NCBI GenBank assembly: GCA_964347025.1
Contig: CAYFWU010000016.1
Span: 1-22,904, forward strand
Direction of reading: 5' to 3'
Length of the DNA: 22,904 bases
Source: CS3-C152 sp964347025
Lineage (GTDB): Archaea > Aenigmatarchaeota > Aenigmatarchaeia > QMZP01 > QMZT01
The translations under genes and the position numbers were made by a program. The notes below the pieces were generated by a model, which was not told where the DNA came from, searched no databases, and worked only from the letters and a program-made list of their open reading frames with translations. Positions 14,084 to 21,534 of this stretch are shown here, in pieces (the first letter of the stretch is position 1; every line of letters begins with the position of its first letter).

Positions 14084-14251
14084 TCAAGGCGTGGGCTGGA
14101 TGTTCACGTTTGTAAACCATGTGTTAACACCCACATAAATCGCTATAAAAAATCCTATAATAAGTACTGTTATAATAACCCATAGTAACGGGTCTATGGA
14201 ACCCTTCAGATTTTTCATGTTTTTTAACATTACGGGAATCATGTCAAGCAT
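14084..14251 (-). CDS. 55-aa pilin-like single-TM protein
   Basis: The ATG at 14251 follows the stop of the 34-aa gene (14256) by four bases, so translation is coupled. A longer frame starting at 14296 would overlap that gene and is rejected. The peptide has a short leader ending MKNLKG|SIDPLLW, a 22-residue hydrophobic helix (VIITVLIIGFFIAIYV) and a brief outside tail. This is the layout of a minimal archaeal pilin or adaptor. Confidence 0.65.
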   Translation of the reverse strand: MLDMIPVMLKNMKNLKGSIDPLLWVIITVLIIGFFIAIYVGVNTWFTNVNIQPTP

Positions 14252-14255
14252 ATCA

Positions 14256-14360
14256 TCACTTGAAAAAGTTATAAAAGTAAAGGATTGCAAGCACAACTAT
14301 TATGAGCACGAGTATCATAATGCCGTACTGAGCGATCATCTCTGAGAATCCTTTTCTCAT
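14256..14360 (-). CDS. 34-aa pilin-like mini-protein
   Basis: MRKG|FSEMIAQYG, then a hydrophobic helix (IMILVLIIVVLAILYFY), ending NFFK. The R-K-G followed by a Glu four residues on and a hydrophobic helix matches type IV pilin N-termini, where Glu+5 is conserved. The TATA-like TTATTAAAC lies about 26 bases upstream of the ATG, giving a leaderless message. The next gene begins four bases after its stop. At 34 residues it consists only of the assembly helix, so it may be a fibre-core subunit or a regulator of fibre assembly. Confidence 0.65.
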   Translation of the reverse strand: MRKGFSEMIAQYGIMILVLIIVVLAILYFYNFFK

Positions 14361-14402
14361 ATTTATAAATTGGCCTGGAAGTTTAATAAGTTAAAAATAT
14401 CG

Positions 14403-14816
14403 TTAGTTAATGCATTTCTTGGTGGTGGGATCGCATTTACCGGTTTCACATTCTTGGGGGTTTGCGGGGTTACAGGGTTGTCCTACCTTTAACTTTGTTG
14501 TTGTTCCGGGAACTAGGCCCCCAGGTACGTATTTAGAGCAGTCGCATGTTGGAAAACCATACTGGGAACAGGAATACTGTGCTCCACCAACCTTTACGGT
14601 ACCGGTCCAACCGGAAGGTGGTCCTGTTCTTGTGCCCGTATTCGTGCAGAGCTCTTGACATCTGGTCTGGCAACGAGAAAGAGCGAGTTGTTCGGTTGAG
14701 AAGAAACCCCATATCTGGAGGAACCTATCGATACCCCCGCTAAAAATAGTTAACAAGACAACCGCAATTATTAGAATAACAACAGCCGCCACTACGATAA
14801 GAATGGATATCCTCAT
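14403..14816 (-). CDS. Membrane-anchored cysteine-rich protein, paralogue of next gene
   Basis: 137 residues. The N-terminal anchor MRISILIVVAAVVILI...VVLLTIFSGGI is nearly the same as in the 106-aa gene beside it (MRVSILIVVSAIVVLV...LVLLTIFSTGI), so the two are duplicates. The anchor lacks the K/R-G site of the pilin-like members. The outside part has about 12 cysteines, ending in a knottin-like segment (GQPCNPANPQECETGKCDPT). It has its own TATA-like TTTTTATAC about 32 bases upstream. Probable surface-exposed disulfide-rich module of the same apparatus. Confidence 0.75.
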   Translation of the reverse strand: MRISILIVVAAVVILIIAVVLLTIFSGGIDRFLQIWGFFSTEQLALSRCQTRCQELCTNTGTRTGPPSGWTGTVKVGGAQYSCSQYGFPTCDCSKYVPGGLVPGTTTKLKVGQPCNPANPQECETGKCDPTTKKCIN

Positions 14817-14877
14817 TTTGATCGTTTAATAATTGGTCCAGCTGGTATAAAAATCTGAATTCGGGCCTAGCTCTGCT

Positions 14878-15198
14878 CTATTGGGTCGGTGTTATAAACT
14901 GGCACGTGTAGCACGTTTGCCTTGCCAAGTCTGCACCACAGGAAGTATCCTTCATTAGATACGCACAGCTTCTCAACAACACCTGCCCACCTTCGTTAAC
15001 CCTCATTGATGGTATGGCCCAATTGGCGGGTAGTGTTTGTGTTGCCGTGCAGGTCGATCTGCCTATCTCCGCACACTGGGTCCTCGCCCCTGTGATAGTT
15101 CCTATAGGCCCTATTCCCGTGCTGAATATTGTAAGCAAAACCAGCGCTATGACCAGTACCACAATAGCGGATACCACAATTAGTATAGACACCCTCAT
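14878..15198 (-). CDS. Membrane-anchored cysteine-rich protein, paralogue
   Basis: 106 residues with the shared MRVSILIVV-type anchor and a short outside domain holding seven cysteines (TQCAEIGRSTC, LLRSCAY, TSCGAD, QTCYTC). TATA-like CTTTATAAGC lies about 28 bases upstream of the ATG, so its message should be nearly leaderless. The separate promoters of the small genes suggest that these subunits are needed in larger amounts than the hydrolases. Confidence 0.75.
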   Translation of the reverse strand: MRVSILIVVSAIVVLVIALVLLTIFSTGIGPIGTITGARTQCAEIGRSTCTATQTLPANWAIPSMRVNEGGQVLLRSCAYLMKDTSCGADLARQTCYTCQFITPTQ

Positions 15199-15273
15199 AA
15201 TTTAAATTATGCCCAAACCCGCTTATAAAGATTGGCTTTTGTTTCGGATTAATGTTTTTAGGCGCAATAATAT

Positions 15274-15435
15274 TCATGTTCCGCCGAGTTCCGACAAAAA
15301 TTTATTGAGAGAATTGAATATATCTCCTATAACATTCTGGGATTCTCCTGTCCAGCCGATCATCAATCCTACAAGTACAATGAATGCTATGAGGAGGATT
15401 AGGAGAACAACCACGACCTTTATTGTTACATGCAT
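15274..15435 (-). CDS. 53-aa single-TM protein, first gene of the operon
   Basis: MHVTIKVVVVLLILLIAFIV, then LVGLMIGW, forms one TM helix, followed by a short amphipathic tail (VIGDIFNSLNKFLSELGG). Start codon ATG at 15435, stop 15274-15276. It lies about 30 bases from a TATA element that also faces scpB. The anchor resembles those of the two paralogues downstream. No recognised family; coding potential rests on the clean TM pattern, promoter placement and operon position. Confidence 0.6.
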   Translation of the reverse strand: MHVTIKVVVVLLILLIAFIVLVGLMIGWTGESQNVIGDIFNSLNKFLSELGGT

Positions 15436-15460
15436 ATTAAATTATTAGGGCTATTCAATA

Positions 15461-15469
15461 ATTTATAAT
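15461..15469. promoter_or_regulatory. Shared divergent TATA element
   Basis: ATTTATAAT reads as a TATA box on both strands. It is about 30 bases from the ATG of the 53-aa gene (minus) and about 38 bases from the scpB ATG (plus), so one TBP site could serve both directions. Confidence 0.5.
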
Positions 15470-15502
15470 TTCAGCCCCAATAATAGTTATCAGGTGATCT
15501 GC

Positions 15503-16036
15503 ATGCCCAAAAAACTGATCGAGGCCGCGCTCTTCATGTCTCCTAGACCGCTTACAGTAGAGGATATCTCAAAAATAACAGGTGTCAGTTCTCTCGGAAA
15601 AATTGAGGAGAGACTGGAGGAATTGAGAAAAGAGTATGAAGGCAAGGGGATTGAAATCATCCGAAGTCCGGAAGGATGGGTCATGCAGGTGAAGAACGAA
15701 ATGCTTCCCAGGGTGGCGCATCTCGCTCGCTACTCCGATCTCCGGGACGGGCACAAGCGTACGCTAGCGCTGGTCGCCTACAGAGAGCCCGTCAAGCAGA
15801 GCGAGATCGTTAGGATACAGGGAAACAAATCGTATGCGTACATAAAGCTTTTGATAAAGAAAGGTCTTATAAAATCCGAGAAGGAAGGAAGGACGCGGAT
15901 ACTGACGCTGACCAGGGAATTTGAGAGGTACTTCGGGGAGGAGAAAGAGAGGATAAGGGAGATGCTTGAACAGGGTGTGAAACAAAGGGAAGAAGGTTCT
16001 GTAACAAACGAAAATGCCACGATTGAAAAGGATTAA
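15503..16036 (+). CDS. scpB: ScpB, segregation and condensation protein B
   Basis: 177 residues from the ATG at 15503, which follows SD-like AGGTGAT. The upstream GTG at 15494 lies inside that SD. Two winged-helix domains are visible: LIEAALFMSPRPLTVEDISKITG with the IEIIRSPEGWVMQV wing, and RTLALVAYREPVKQSEIVRIQGNKSYAYIKLLIKKGLI. The latter is the ScpB hallmark region. ScpB dimers bind the kleisin ScpA and thereby regulate the Smc ring in chromosome segregation. ScpA and Smc are not in the window. The C-terminal ~35 residues are charged and variable. Confidence 0.95.
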   Translation: MPKKLIEAALFMSPRPLTVEDISKITGVSSLGKIEERLEELRKEYEGKGIEIIRSPEGWVMQVKNEMLPRVAHLARYSDLRDGHKRTLALVAYREPVKQSEIVRIQGNKSYAYIKLLIKKGLIKSEKEGRTRILTLTREFERYFGEEKERIREMLEQGVKQREEGSVTNENATIEKD

Positions 16037-16068
16037 CCAATATAAGAGGATTCAAACAAGATTTAGTT

Positions 16069-18414
16069 ATGAGGGTTTGGATTTTACTTCTGGTATTAGT
16101 GGTGTTAACGATTTCTCCAGCCCTCGCCAGTGCTCAGTGCACGCCACCCGCAACGGGCAACTGGGTGGTGAATGACAGCGTGACCTGCACTTCGGAATTC
16201 ATAATACTTACCGGCAACCTGATCATAAACGGGACGGGAAACCTCACCCTGCAGGGATCGACCCTTCAGTTCAATTCGAGTTCTGACGGGGAATACGGAA
16301 TACAGGTGGACAGTTCTCTCTATGTCCTGTGGTCAACCGTAGAGAGCAACACAACAAATGCGTACACGTTCGTCTCCAACCCCGGGGCGATCCTTGAAAT
16401 CCATAATTCGTACATACATGACTGCGGTTATAACTTAACAGAGTTAAGTAAAACAGGTGTTTATGTGAACTCTGATGACGCGCACATAACAAAGACTAAT
16501 TTTTCCGATAATTTTGAAGCCATGGTATTACAAGGTTCAAATTCCGTTATAGATAACAACACCATCACCGACAACCCGGCCGGAGGATTGTTTGTCACAG
16601 GAGACGACAACAACATAACGAACAATTTTATATCGTACAATGGTTTCGAGGGTATCCGGGTTGAAAATTCGAAGGGCACAAGGATTGAAGGAAACACCAT
16701 ACTGGAAAATAATCAGGGGGCGTGGGGCCGTGGAATTGATTTGTGGCAAACAGAGGATGTATCACTAATCGACAACGTCGTCAATCTGAGTGCTGAATAC
16801 GATATATACATGCTCTCGGCTTTAAACACAGTGTTCGTAAACACGAGCTACACGAGTTTATGGAAGGGCTGGTATCTGAACGTGACCGCTGTCAACAATG
16901 CAGGAAGTCCTGTTGATGGAGCAAGTGTTTGGGTGAAGAATAATTTCACGAGAACAGTCTTCACCGGAAGTACGAACTCCCAAGGAATTGTTGAAACATT
17001 GTATCATGAGCAGAAGATAGAAAACGAGACGGGAATCTTTTATTTCAATCCCTACACCATCAACGCGACCAAGGGTAACTATTCGAATTCCACCACAGCT
17101 GACCTGACAAGTGATCTAAACGTTGAAATAGTGGTTGGGGCCGTGAACGTTTCAAACGTTTCAGCCTTTATAATAACGGTGAATTCCCCTGAAAACAACT
17201 CCATATATTTTTCAACAGATCTTATAAATGATTCAATTCTTCTGCTGGAAGTGGAATCAAACAAGAACATCTCCTCCTGCGATTACATGCTTGATTCGAC
17301 TTCTGTTGGATCGCTTTCAGAGGTTAACCCCAATAAATTCAGGGACTACCTGAACGTTTCTGATTTCCTGGGAGGGGAGTACGAAATGACCTTCATTTGC
17401 CAGTCCGATTCTGTGGAAAACACGACAAAAATTATATTCCTGGTGTATCCGGGGAGGGAATGCCTATCGGATATATACTGTGATGATGATGAGGAATGCA
17501 GCAATGATTACGAATGTGTGGAACTTACGGGCGACTGCGGTTACGCCTCTAACCACGAGTGGATTGAATACGGCTGCTGTGAGGACGACGACTGTGAGGA
17601 TGATGAGTACTGTGATACAAGTTTGCATACATGTGAAGAGGTTTCATGTGATTGCGGTGTCCCGGAGGATCACACCTGTGTTTTCCCCTATCCCGGCTAC
17701 TGCTGTGAGAACTCGCACTGCGATTCGAACCAGACCTGCGACGTGATAAACAATAAGTGTGTAACGCAGATCCTTAACGTGTACGTGCCTGAAAGGATAG
17801 CACAGGGGGAAACCATAAGGGTGTATGTAAAGGATCAGAACAACGTTTCCGTGGCTGACGCGACCGTTACCGTTTCATATTCGGATTCCGGTAATCTTTA
17901 TCTCTTCTCCACCAACAGCCAGGGATTCGCTGACGTGTCTATAAACGAATCCGGCAATGCCCAGATATCTGCCAGGAAGGCGAACTATTTCACCGGTTCT
18001 ACCTCAATCAAGGTTACGCCGGCCTTTGACTGGTTACTGTTCTCCATAATTTTCATTGTCATATTCGTGGGAATACTTGTCCCGATTATGCTGTTTAAAA
18101 AGAGAGATCTCTTCAAATTCGGCGGTCCCCTGAAACTCGAGAAAACAGTGAGTGGGAGGATCGTGATGCTGAGAATCAAGAATAATACGAAGGGCGTTCT
18201 CAAACTGTTAACAATCGTTGATAAGGTCCCGAAAGGGGCGTTCCTGAGATGTAACGTAATGCCTGAAATAGAGACAATAGACAGTAGGACGGACAGACTG
18301 AGCTGGACAGTCCTTGAGCTCGGCCCGAAAGAAGAGATAGTGATAGAATACGAGGCGGGAGGCTTCTACAAGGGTTTCTCTGTTGAGTCCGGCGGTAAAA
18401 GGTATAACGGATAA
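16069..18414 (+). CDS. Large surface protein: beta-helix, Ig-like and cysteine-rich domains, C-terminal TM
   Basis: 781 residues. Signal peptide (VWILLLVLVVLTISPALASAQ). About 35-260 is a right-handed parallel beta-helix of the NosD/pectate-lyase type, with repeated N-x-I/F-x-x-N turns (IDNNTITDNPAGGLFVTGDDNNI and similar units). Two or more beta-sandwich segments follow (about 265-360, 365-460). A region at 463-565 holds about 24 cysteines in CxxDxxC-like units. Another Ig-like domain covers about 568-650. The TM helix is at about 655-680 (WLLFSIIFIVIFVGILVPIML), then a ~100-residue cytoplasmic domain. Dozens of Asn-X-Ser/Thr sites point to N-glycosylation. It lies downstream of scpB with its own TATA-like AATATAAG. 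Probable adhesin or glycan-binding surface protein; the inside domain may signal. Confidence 0.85.
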   Translation: MRVWILLLVLVVLTISPALASAQCTPPATGNWVVNDSVTCTSEFIILTGNLIINGTGNLTLQGSTLQFNSSSDGEYGIQVDSSLYVLWSTVESNTTNAYTFVSNPGAILEIHNSYIHDCGYNLTELSKTGVYVNSDDAHITKTNFSDNFEAMVLQGSNSVIDNNTITDNPAGGLFVTGDDNNITNNFISYNGFEGIRVENSKGTRIEGNTILENNQGAWGRGIDLWQTEDVSLIDNVVNLSAEYDIYMLSALNTVFVNTSYTSLWKGWYLNVTAVNNAGSPVDGASVWVKNNFTRTVFTGSTNSQGIVETLYHEQKIENETGIFYFNPYTINATKGNYSNSTTADLTSDLNVEIVVGAVNVSNVSAFIITVNSPENNSIYFSTDLINDSILLLEVESNKNISSCDYMLDSTSVGSLSEVNPNKFRDYLNVSDFLGGEYEMTFICQSDSVENTTKIIFLVYPGRECLSDIYCDDDEECSNDYECVELTGDCGYASNHEWIEYGCCEDDDCEDDEYCDTSLHTCEEVSCDCGVPEDHTCVFPYPGYCCENSHCDSNQTCDVINNKCVTQILNVYVPERIAQGETIRVYVKDQNNVSVADATVTVSYSDSGNLYLFSTNSQGFADVSINESGNAQISARKANYFTGSTSIKVTPAFDWLLFSIIFIVIFVGILVPIMLFKKRDLFKFGGPLKLEKTVSGRIVMLRIKNNTKGVLKLLTIVDKVPKGAFLRCNVMPEIETIDSRTDRLSWTVLELGPKEEIVIEYEAGGFYKGFSVESGGKRYNG

Positions 18415-18454
18415 TTCTTAAACTTTAAATATACATATGTAATAATTAGTTACT

Positions 18455-18727
18455 ATGCCACGACCAAGCCAGAGATCGCGATCATTAAGGAGAATCAAGA
18501 AGAAAACCCCAGGCGGAAAACGAACGATACACTACAAGAAAAAGAAGCATTCAGTTGCGAAATGTTCGATCTGCAAGAAACCGCTCTCCGGGGTTCCGAG
18601 AGGAAGGGATTCTGACATCGCGAAAATACCGAAAACCAAGAAACGTCCGGAACGCCCTTACGGAGGAAACTTATGCTCATCCTGCATGCGCAGGGAGATA
18701 AAAAGGAGGCTCTTTGAGTCTGTCTAA
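18455..18727 (+). CDS. rpl34e: Ribosomal protein eL34
   Basis: 90 residues. The start MPRPSQRSRSLRRIKKKTPGG and the internal pattern of KCSICKKPLSGVPRGR and LCSSCMRREIKRRL are diagnostic of archaeal/eukaryotic L34e, a large-subunit protein. The four cysteines (CSIC, CSSC) form its zinc site. The length is normal. An AT-rich TATA-like stretch (TTTAAATATAC) precedes it. eL14 follows 26 bases downstream, so the two are probably co-transcribed. Confidence 0.98.
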   Translation: MPRPSQRSRSLRRIKKKTPGGKRTIHYKKKKHSVAKCSICKKPLSGVPRGRDSDIAKIPKTKKRPERPYGGNLCSSCMRREIKRRLFESV

Positions 18728-18753
18728 TAGGCGACTATTAGGAGGTTGATAGA

Positions 18754-19272
18754 ATGTTCGAAACAGGAAGAATTTGTATGAAGGTTGCTGGCCGTGAGGC
18801 CGGCAGGTTCTGCGTTGTAATTGGTAAAGAGAAAGGGGACGAAAAAGAATTCGTTATAGTGACGGGTCCCAAAATCGTAACAAAGGTCAGGAGAAGGAAA
18901 TGCAACGTTCACCATTTAGAACCAACTCCTCTGAAGATTAAGGTAAAGGAAAATGCAGCGGATAACGAAGTTATGAAGGCCTTTGAAAGGGATGATATTT
19001 ACAAGAAACTGAACCTGCACAAGCCAACCCCCGAGGAGGTAAAACTCGCGGAGGAAGCGAAAACAAGGCATAAGGAAAAGGCCAGGCCCAAGGAAGAGAA
19101 AAAACCCGAGAAGAAAGAGGAAAAGAAGCCTGAAAAGAAGGAAGAGAAACCAAAGAAAGAGGAGAAAAAGAAAGAGAAACACGAGAAACCAAAGCATAAG
19201 AAGGAAAAGAAAGAGGCGAAACCGAAGAAGAAGGCAGCTAAAAAGAAATCAAAGAAGGCCAAGAAGAAATAG
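18754..19272 (+). CDS. rpl14e: Ribosomal protein eL14 with long Lys/Glu-rich tail
   Basis: The first ~95 residues are a typical archaeal L14e: GRICMKVAGREAGRFCVVIG, KEFVIVTGPKIVTKVRRRKCNVHHLEPTPLKI and the following helix. This is normally close to the whole protein. Here another ~75 residues follow, made almost only of Lys, Glu and Pro (units like EKKPEKKEE). Such low-complexity basic tails occur on eukaryotic L14 but are unusual in archaea and could bind rRNA or stabilise the ribosome surface. An SD (AGGAGG) lies upstream. Confidence 0.97.
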   Translation: MFETGRICMKVAGREAGRFCVVIGKEKGDEKEFVIVTGPKIVTKVRRRKCNVHHLEPTPLKIKVKENAADNEVMKAFERDDIYKKLNLHKPTPEEVKLAEEAKTRHKEKARPKEEKKPEKKEEKKPEKKEEKPKKEEKKKEKHEKPKHKKEKKEAKPKKKAAKKKSKKAKKK

Positions 19273-19354
19273 TTCACGCTTTTCCCGTTCTTAACAAAAA
19301 CGTTTATAAGTGTTAATGCCAAATGGATTGTCTATATCGAGGTGGAAAATTAAT

Positions 19355-19876
19355 ATGTACATACACGTAAACCGTGAGGGTAAAAAATATTGGAACGTAA
19401 AAGTTGAAGGACTAAGAATAGGTAGCTACCAGTATGATGATTCTAAAAATCCAAGGAGAAAAGGTAACGGTTTTTCATTAGAAGGAAACATTTCTTTTGA
19501 GAAAGAAAAGGAAGAGGATGTCATAAAATCCATAAAGGAATTAGGACTTATGACATACCTGAGAACTGGTTCACCGGATTTCCAGATAGAAACCGTTTTA
19601 GGCGAGGGCGTGCCGAAAAAATATGGAAAGATATTTTCTAAAAGTTACGAACTTGGATTAAAAATGCTGCCCGAAGCAATCGGGAGGTACAGAAAAAGGT
19701 TAAGAACAAACAAGGGAGTGGCAAGAAAGGTCCTGAAAAGAACGAACGTTCTAGAAGATTTCAATCTTTTACAGTCAAAGAAATCTGTCCTGAAGAGCGC
19801 TCAGGAAATTGTCAGGGCAGAAAGAGCAAGAGACCGTTCTAGAAAATCAAGTCTAAGTCTTTTAAACGCTTCTTAA
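19355..19876 (+). CDS. Unrecognised basic protein, 173 aa
   Basis: Start chosen at the ATG at 19355, preceded by GGTGG and by TATA-like TTTATAAG at about 19303. The in-frame ATG at 19310 lies at or before the expected transcription start. The first ~75 residues look like a small beta domain (MYIHVNREGKKYWNVKVEGLR, then SLEGNISFEKE), followed by about 90 helical, Arg/Lys-rich residues with REGKKY- and RYRKRLR-type clusters. This suggests nucleic-acid binding, but no family is recognised. Its 3' end overlaps the convergent zinc-protein gene by 38 bases. Confidence 0.65.
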   Translation: MYIHVNREGKKYWNVKVEGLRIGSYQYDDSKNPRRKGNGFSLEGNISFEKEKEEDVIKSIKELGLMTYLRTGSPDFQIETVLGEGVPKKYGKIFSKSYELGLKMLPEAIGRYRKRLRTNKGVARKVLKRTNVLEDFNLLQSKKSVLKSAQEIVRAERARDRSRKSSLSLLNAS

Positions 19877-20009
19877 CCTCTGGCGTACATTTAGGACATA
19901 CCCAGATTTCAACTTTACCCTTTTCTTTACGTTTGACAATCTCCAGTCTTCCCGGTAGATTTGCACGAAACTTCTTCTTACACAGATTGCAGGTTTTCAG
20001 TCTGATCAT
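19839..20009 (-). CDS. 56-aa four-cysteine zinc protein
   Basis: Starts with ATG at 20009 and stops at 19839-19841. CNLC (residues 7-10) and CPKC (38-41) form a zinc knuckle pair separated by a basic stretch (KKKFRANLPGRLEIVKRKEKG). The start lies nine bases after the stop of the 144-aa gene upstream, so both form one minus-strand unit. The final 12 codons overlap the 3' end of the plus-strand gene. Probable RNA- or DNA-binding small protein; no family recognised. Confidence 0.65.
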   Translation of the reverse strand: MIRLKTCNLCKKKFRANLPGRLEIVKRKEKGKVEIWVCPKCTPEVKKRLKDLDLIF

Positions 20010-20018
20010 TCAGAAACC

Positions 20019-20453
20019 TCAGGTAGAAACGATCATTCCTCCGCCGCCGGAAGCAGCGAATCTGTGGATCATGGTCGCGATTGTGTTGAGTATCCCCTGC
20101 GCCTGTCCAACGTCTATTTCCATCTTGTGAGGTTCAAGGATTTCGATGGAGGATGGACCGTAGTTGAGAACAATGTAAACCAGCCTGTCGAAGTTCTCCG
20201 CAACCGCCTCGATATCAACGACCTGGGAAAACCCCTTTGGAATGTCAGGCAGGGGTTTCTCTATTTCACGGGTCTCTTGAAAGTCCTTCTTGTAGATAAG
20301 CAGGCATTTCTCCTTCTCCATCCTTTCCATGTGTTTTTTGAGCGCGGACCCCACGGCTTCCTTCGATATCGCCATCGCCTCTACCATCATGGATGTTTTG
20401 ATCCACCCGTTCTTCATCTTCTTTTTGACCTGTTCCTCGATTTTTTTGTCCAT
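20019..20453 (-). CDS. Unrecognised protein, 144 aa
   Basis: Starts at ATG 20453 with SD-like GTGAT. Another ATG three codons upstream (20462) coincides with the expected leaderless transcription start and cannot be excluded. Residues 1-60 look like a winged helix or helix-turn-helix (IKTSMMVEAMAISKEAVGSALKKHMERM). The C-terminal half (about 75-144) is a well-defined alpha/beta domain with YGPSSIEILEPHKMEIDVGQAQGIL and a glycine-rich end (FAASGGGGMIV). It looks conserved in character but I do not know the family. A TATA-like TATAAA lies at about 20484-20489. Co-transcribed with the 56-aa zinc protein. Confidence 0.75.
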   Translation of the reverse strand: MDKKIEEQVKKKMKNGWIKTSMMVEAMAISKEAVGSALKKHMERMEKEKCLLIYKKDFQETREIEKPLPDIPKGFSQVVDIEAVAENFDRLVYIVLNYGPSSIEILEPHKMEIDVGQAQGILNTIATMIHRFAASGGGGMIVST

Positions 20454-20489
20454 AATAATCACGTTTAGTTTTGAAATAAAAGGTTTATA

Positions 20490-21500
20490 TTATTTCTTTA
20501 ACCACTCCGTCCCTCTCAGTCTGACTATCTCTCCGCACTTTGGACACTTCTGGTTCATAGAATAAACAGAGAATCCCGTTCGCTTGATGACGAGGGTATC
20601 GCATTTCCAGCAATAGGTTGATTCATACTTGTTTCCCCAGACGTTTCCTGCATAGACCCATCTAAGACCCTTGCCCTTCGCAATATTTACCGCGTTTTCG
20701 AGGACGCTGACAGGGGTTGGTGACAGATTTGTGACTTTATACTGCGGGAAAAACGCTGAGAAGTGGAGAGGGGTGTCCTCTCCAAGGTTATCTTTGATCC
20801 ATTCCACAAGTTTCCCTATATCCTCTTCCGAATCGTTCAGCGTGGGTACTATAAGGTTCGTTACCTCTATCCACACGTCATTCCTCTTGTACGCCTTCAT
20901 TGCGTCATAAACAGGTTTGACCCCAACGCCCGAACATGTCTTCTTGTAGAATTCGTCATCTCCTTTCAGATCAATGTTTATGGCATCCAGGTATTTAGAA
21001 ATGGTTTTTATGGGCTCCAGATTTGTGTATCCATTCGAAACCCACATGTTGTATAAGCCCTCTTTTCTGGCGAGCTTCATTATGTCCAGGGCGTATTCAA
21101 TGAAAACTGTGGGCTCCGTGTAAGTGTAAGAAATCCCTTCAACGTTGTTTTTCTTCGCGAGTTCTATGATCTCTTCAGGAAACATCTCATCCCCGTGGAT
21201 CTCTCCGTATTCCTGCGAGATCTCCCAGTTCTGGCAGAACTTGCATTTGAGATTGCAGCCGACCGTTGATAGCGAGAGGGTTTTCGTCCCAGGAGCAAAG
21301 TGGAAGAGTGGTTTCTTTTCGATCGGGTCAACCGCGACCGAAACAGGCAGTCCGTAAACCAGCGAATAGAGCTTGCCCTTGTCGTTTCCCCTCACACCGC
21401 AGAATCCTGTCCCTCCCTCGGGTATGACGCAGTTGTGAGGGCAGAGATCGCATTTAACCCTCTTGTCAGTCAGTTTTCTGTAGAACATAGCTTCTTTCAT
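20490..21500 (-). CDS. amrS: AmrS-type radical SAM protein (AmmeMemoRadiSam system)
   Basis: 336 residues from the ATG at 21500; a TTG six codons upstream is less likely. An N-terminal cysteine set (KCDLCPHNC, GFCGVRG) precedes the radical SAM motif CNLKCKFC (CxxxCxxC), which binds the [4Fe-4S] cluster that cleaves S-adenosylmethionine. SYTYTEPTVFIEYALDIMKLA and FSAFFPQYK are typical of the MJ0808/COG1180 group, related to pyruvate formate-lyase activating enzymes. A C-terminal zinc ribbon (CWKC, CPKC) completes it. In many archaea it sits with AMMECR1 and Memo proteins; those are not in this window. The exact substrate of the group is not established. Confidence 0.93.
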   Translation of the reverse strand: MKEAMFYRKLTDKRVKCDLCPHNCVIPEGGTGFCGVRGNDKGKLYSLVYGLPVSVAVDPIEKKPLFHFAPGTKTLSLSTVGCNLKCKFCQNWEISQEYGEIHGDEMFPEEIIELAKKNNVEGISYTYTEPTVFIEYALDIMKLARKEGLYNMWVSNGYTNLEPIKTISKYLDAINIDLKGDDEFYKKTCSGVGVKPVYDAMKAYKRNDVWIEVTNLIVPTLNDSEEDIGKLVEWIKDNLGEDTPLHFSAFFPQYKVTNLSPTPVSVLENAVNIAKGKGLRWVYAGNVWGNKYESTYCWKCDTLVIKRTGFSVYSMNQKCPKCGEIVRLRGTEWLKK

Positions 21501-21534
21501 GTTGAGAAATTGAATCAAGGATTAAAAAATTAAT

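Noticed and set aside
14252..14296. N-terminal extension of the 55-aa pilin-like protein
   Set aside because: It would overlap the 34-aa gene out of frame. The ATG at 14251 is coupled to that gene's stop.
14996..15277. 93-aa minus-strand reading frame overlapping the cysteine-rich anchor gene
   Set aside because: It runs in another frame over a gene with a clear TM anchor and promoter, and has no coherent domain pattern of its own.
18916..19322. Long hydrophobic minus-strand frames opposite eL14
   Set aside because: They are the mirror of the Lys/Glu-rich tail codons (Phe/Leu/Ser runs), a known artefact.
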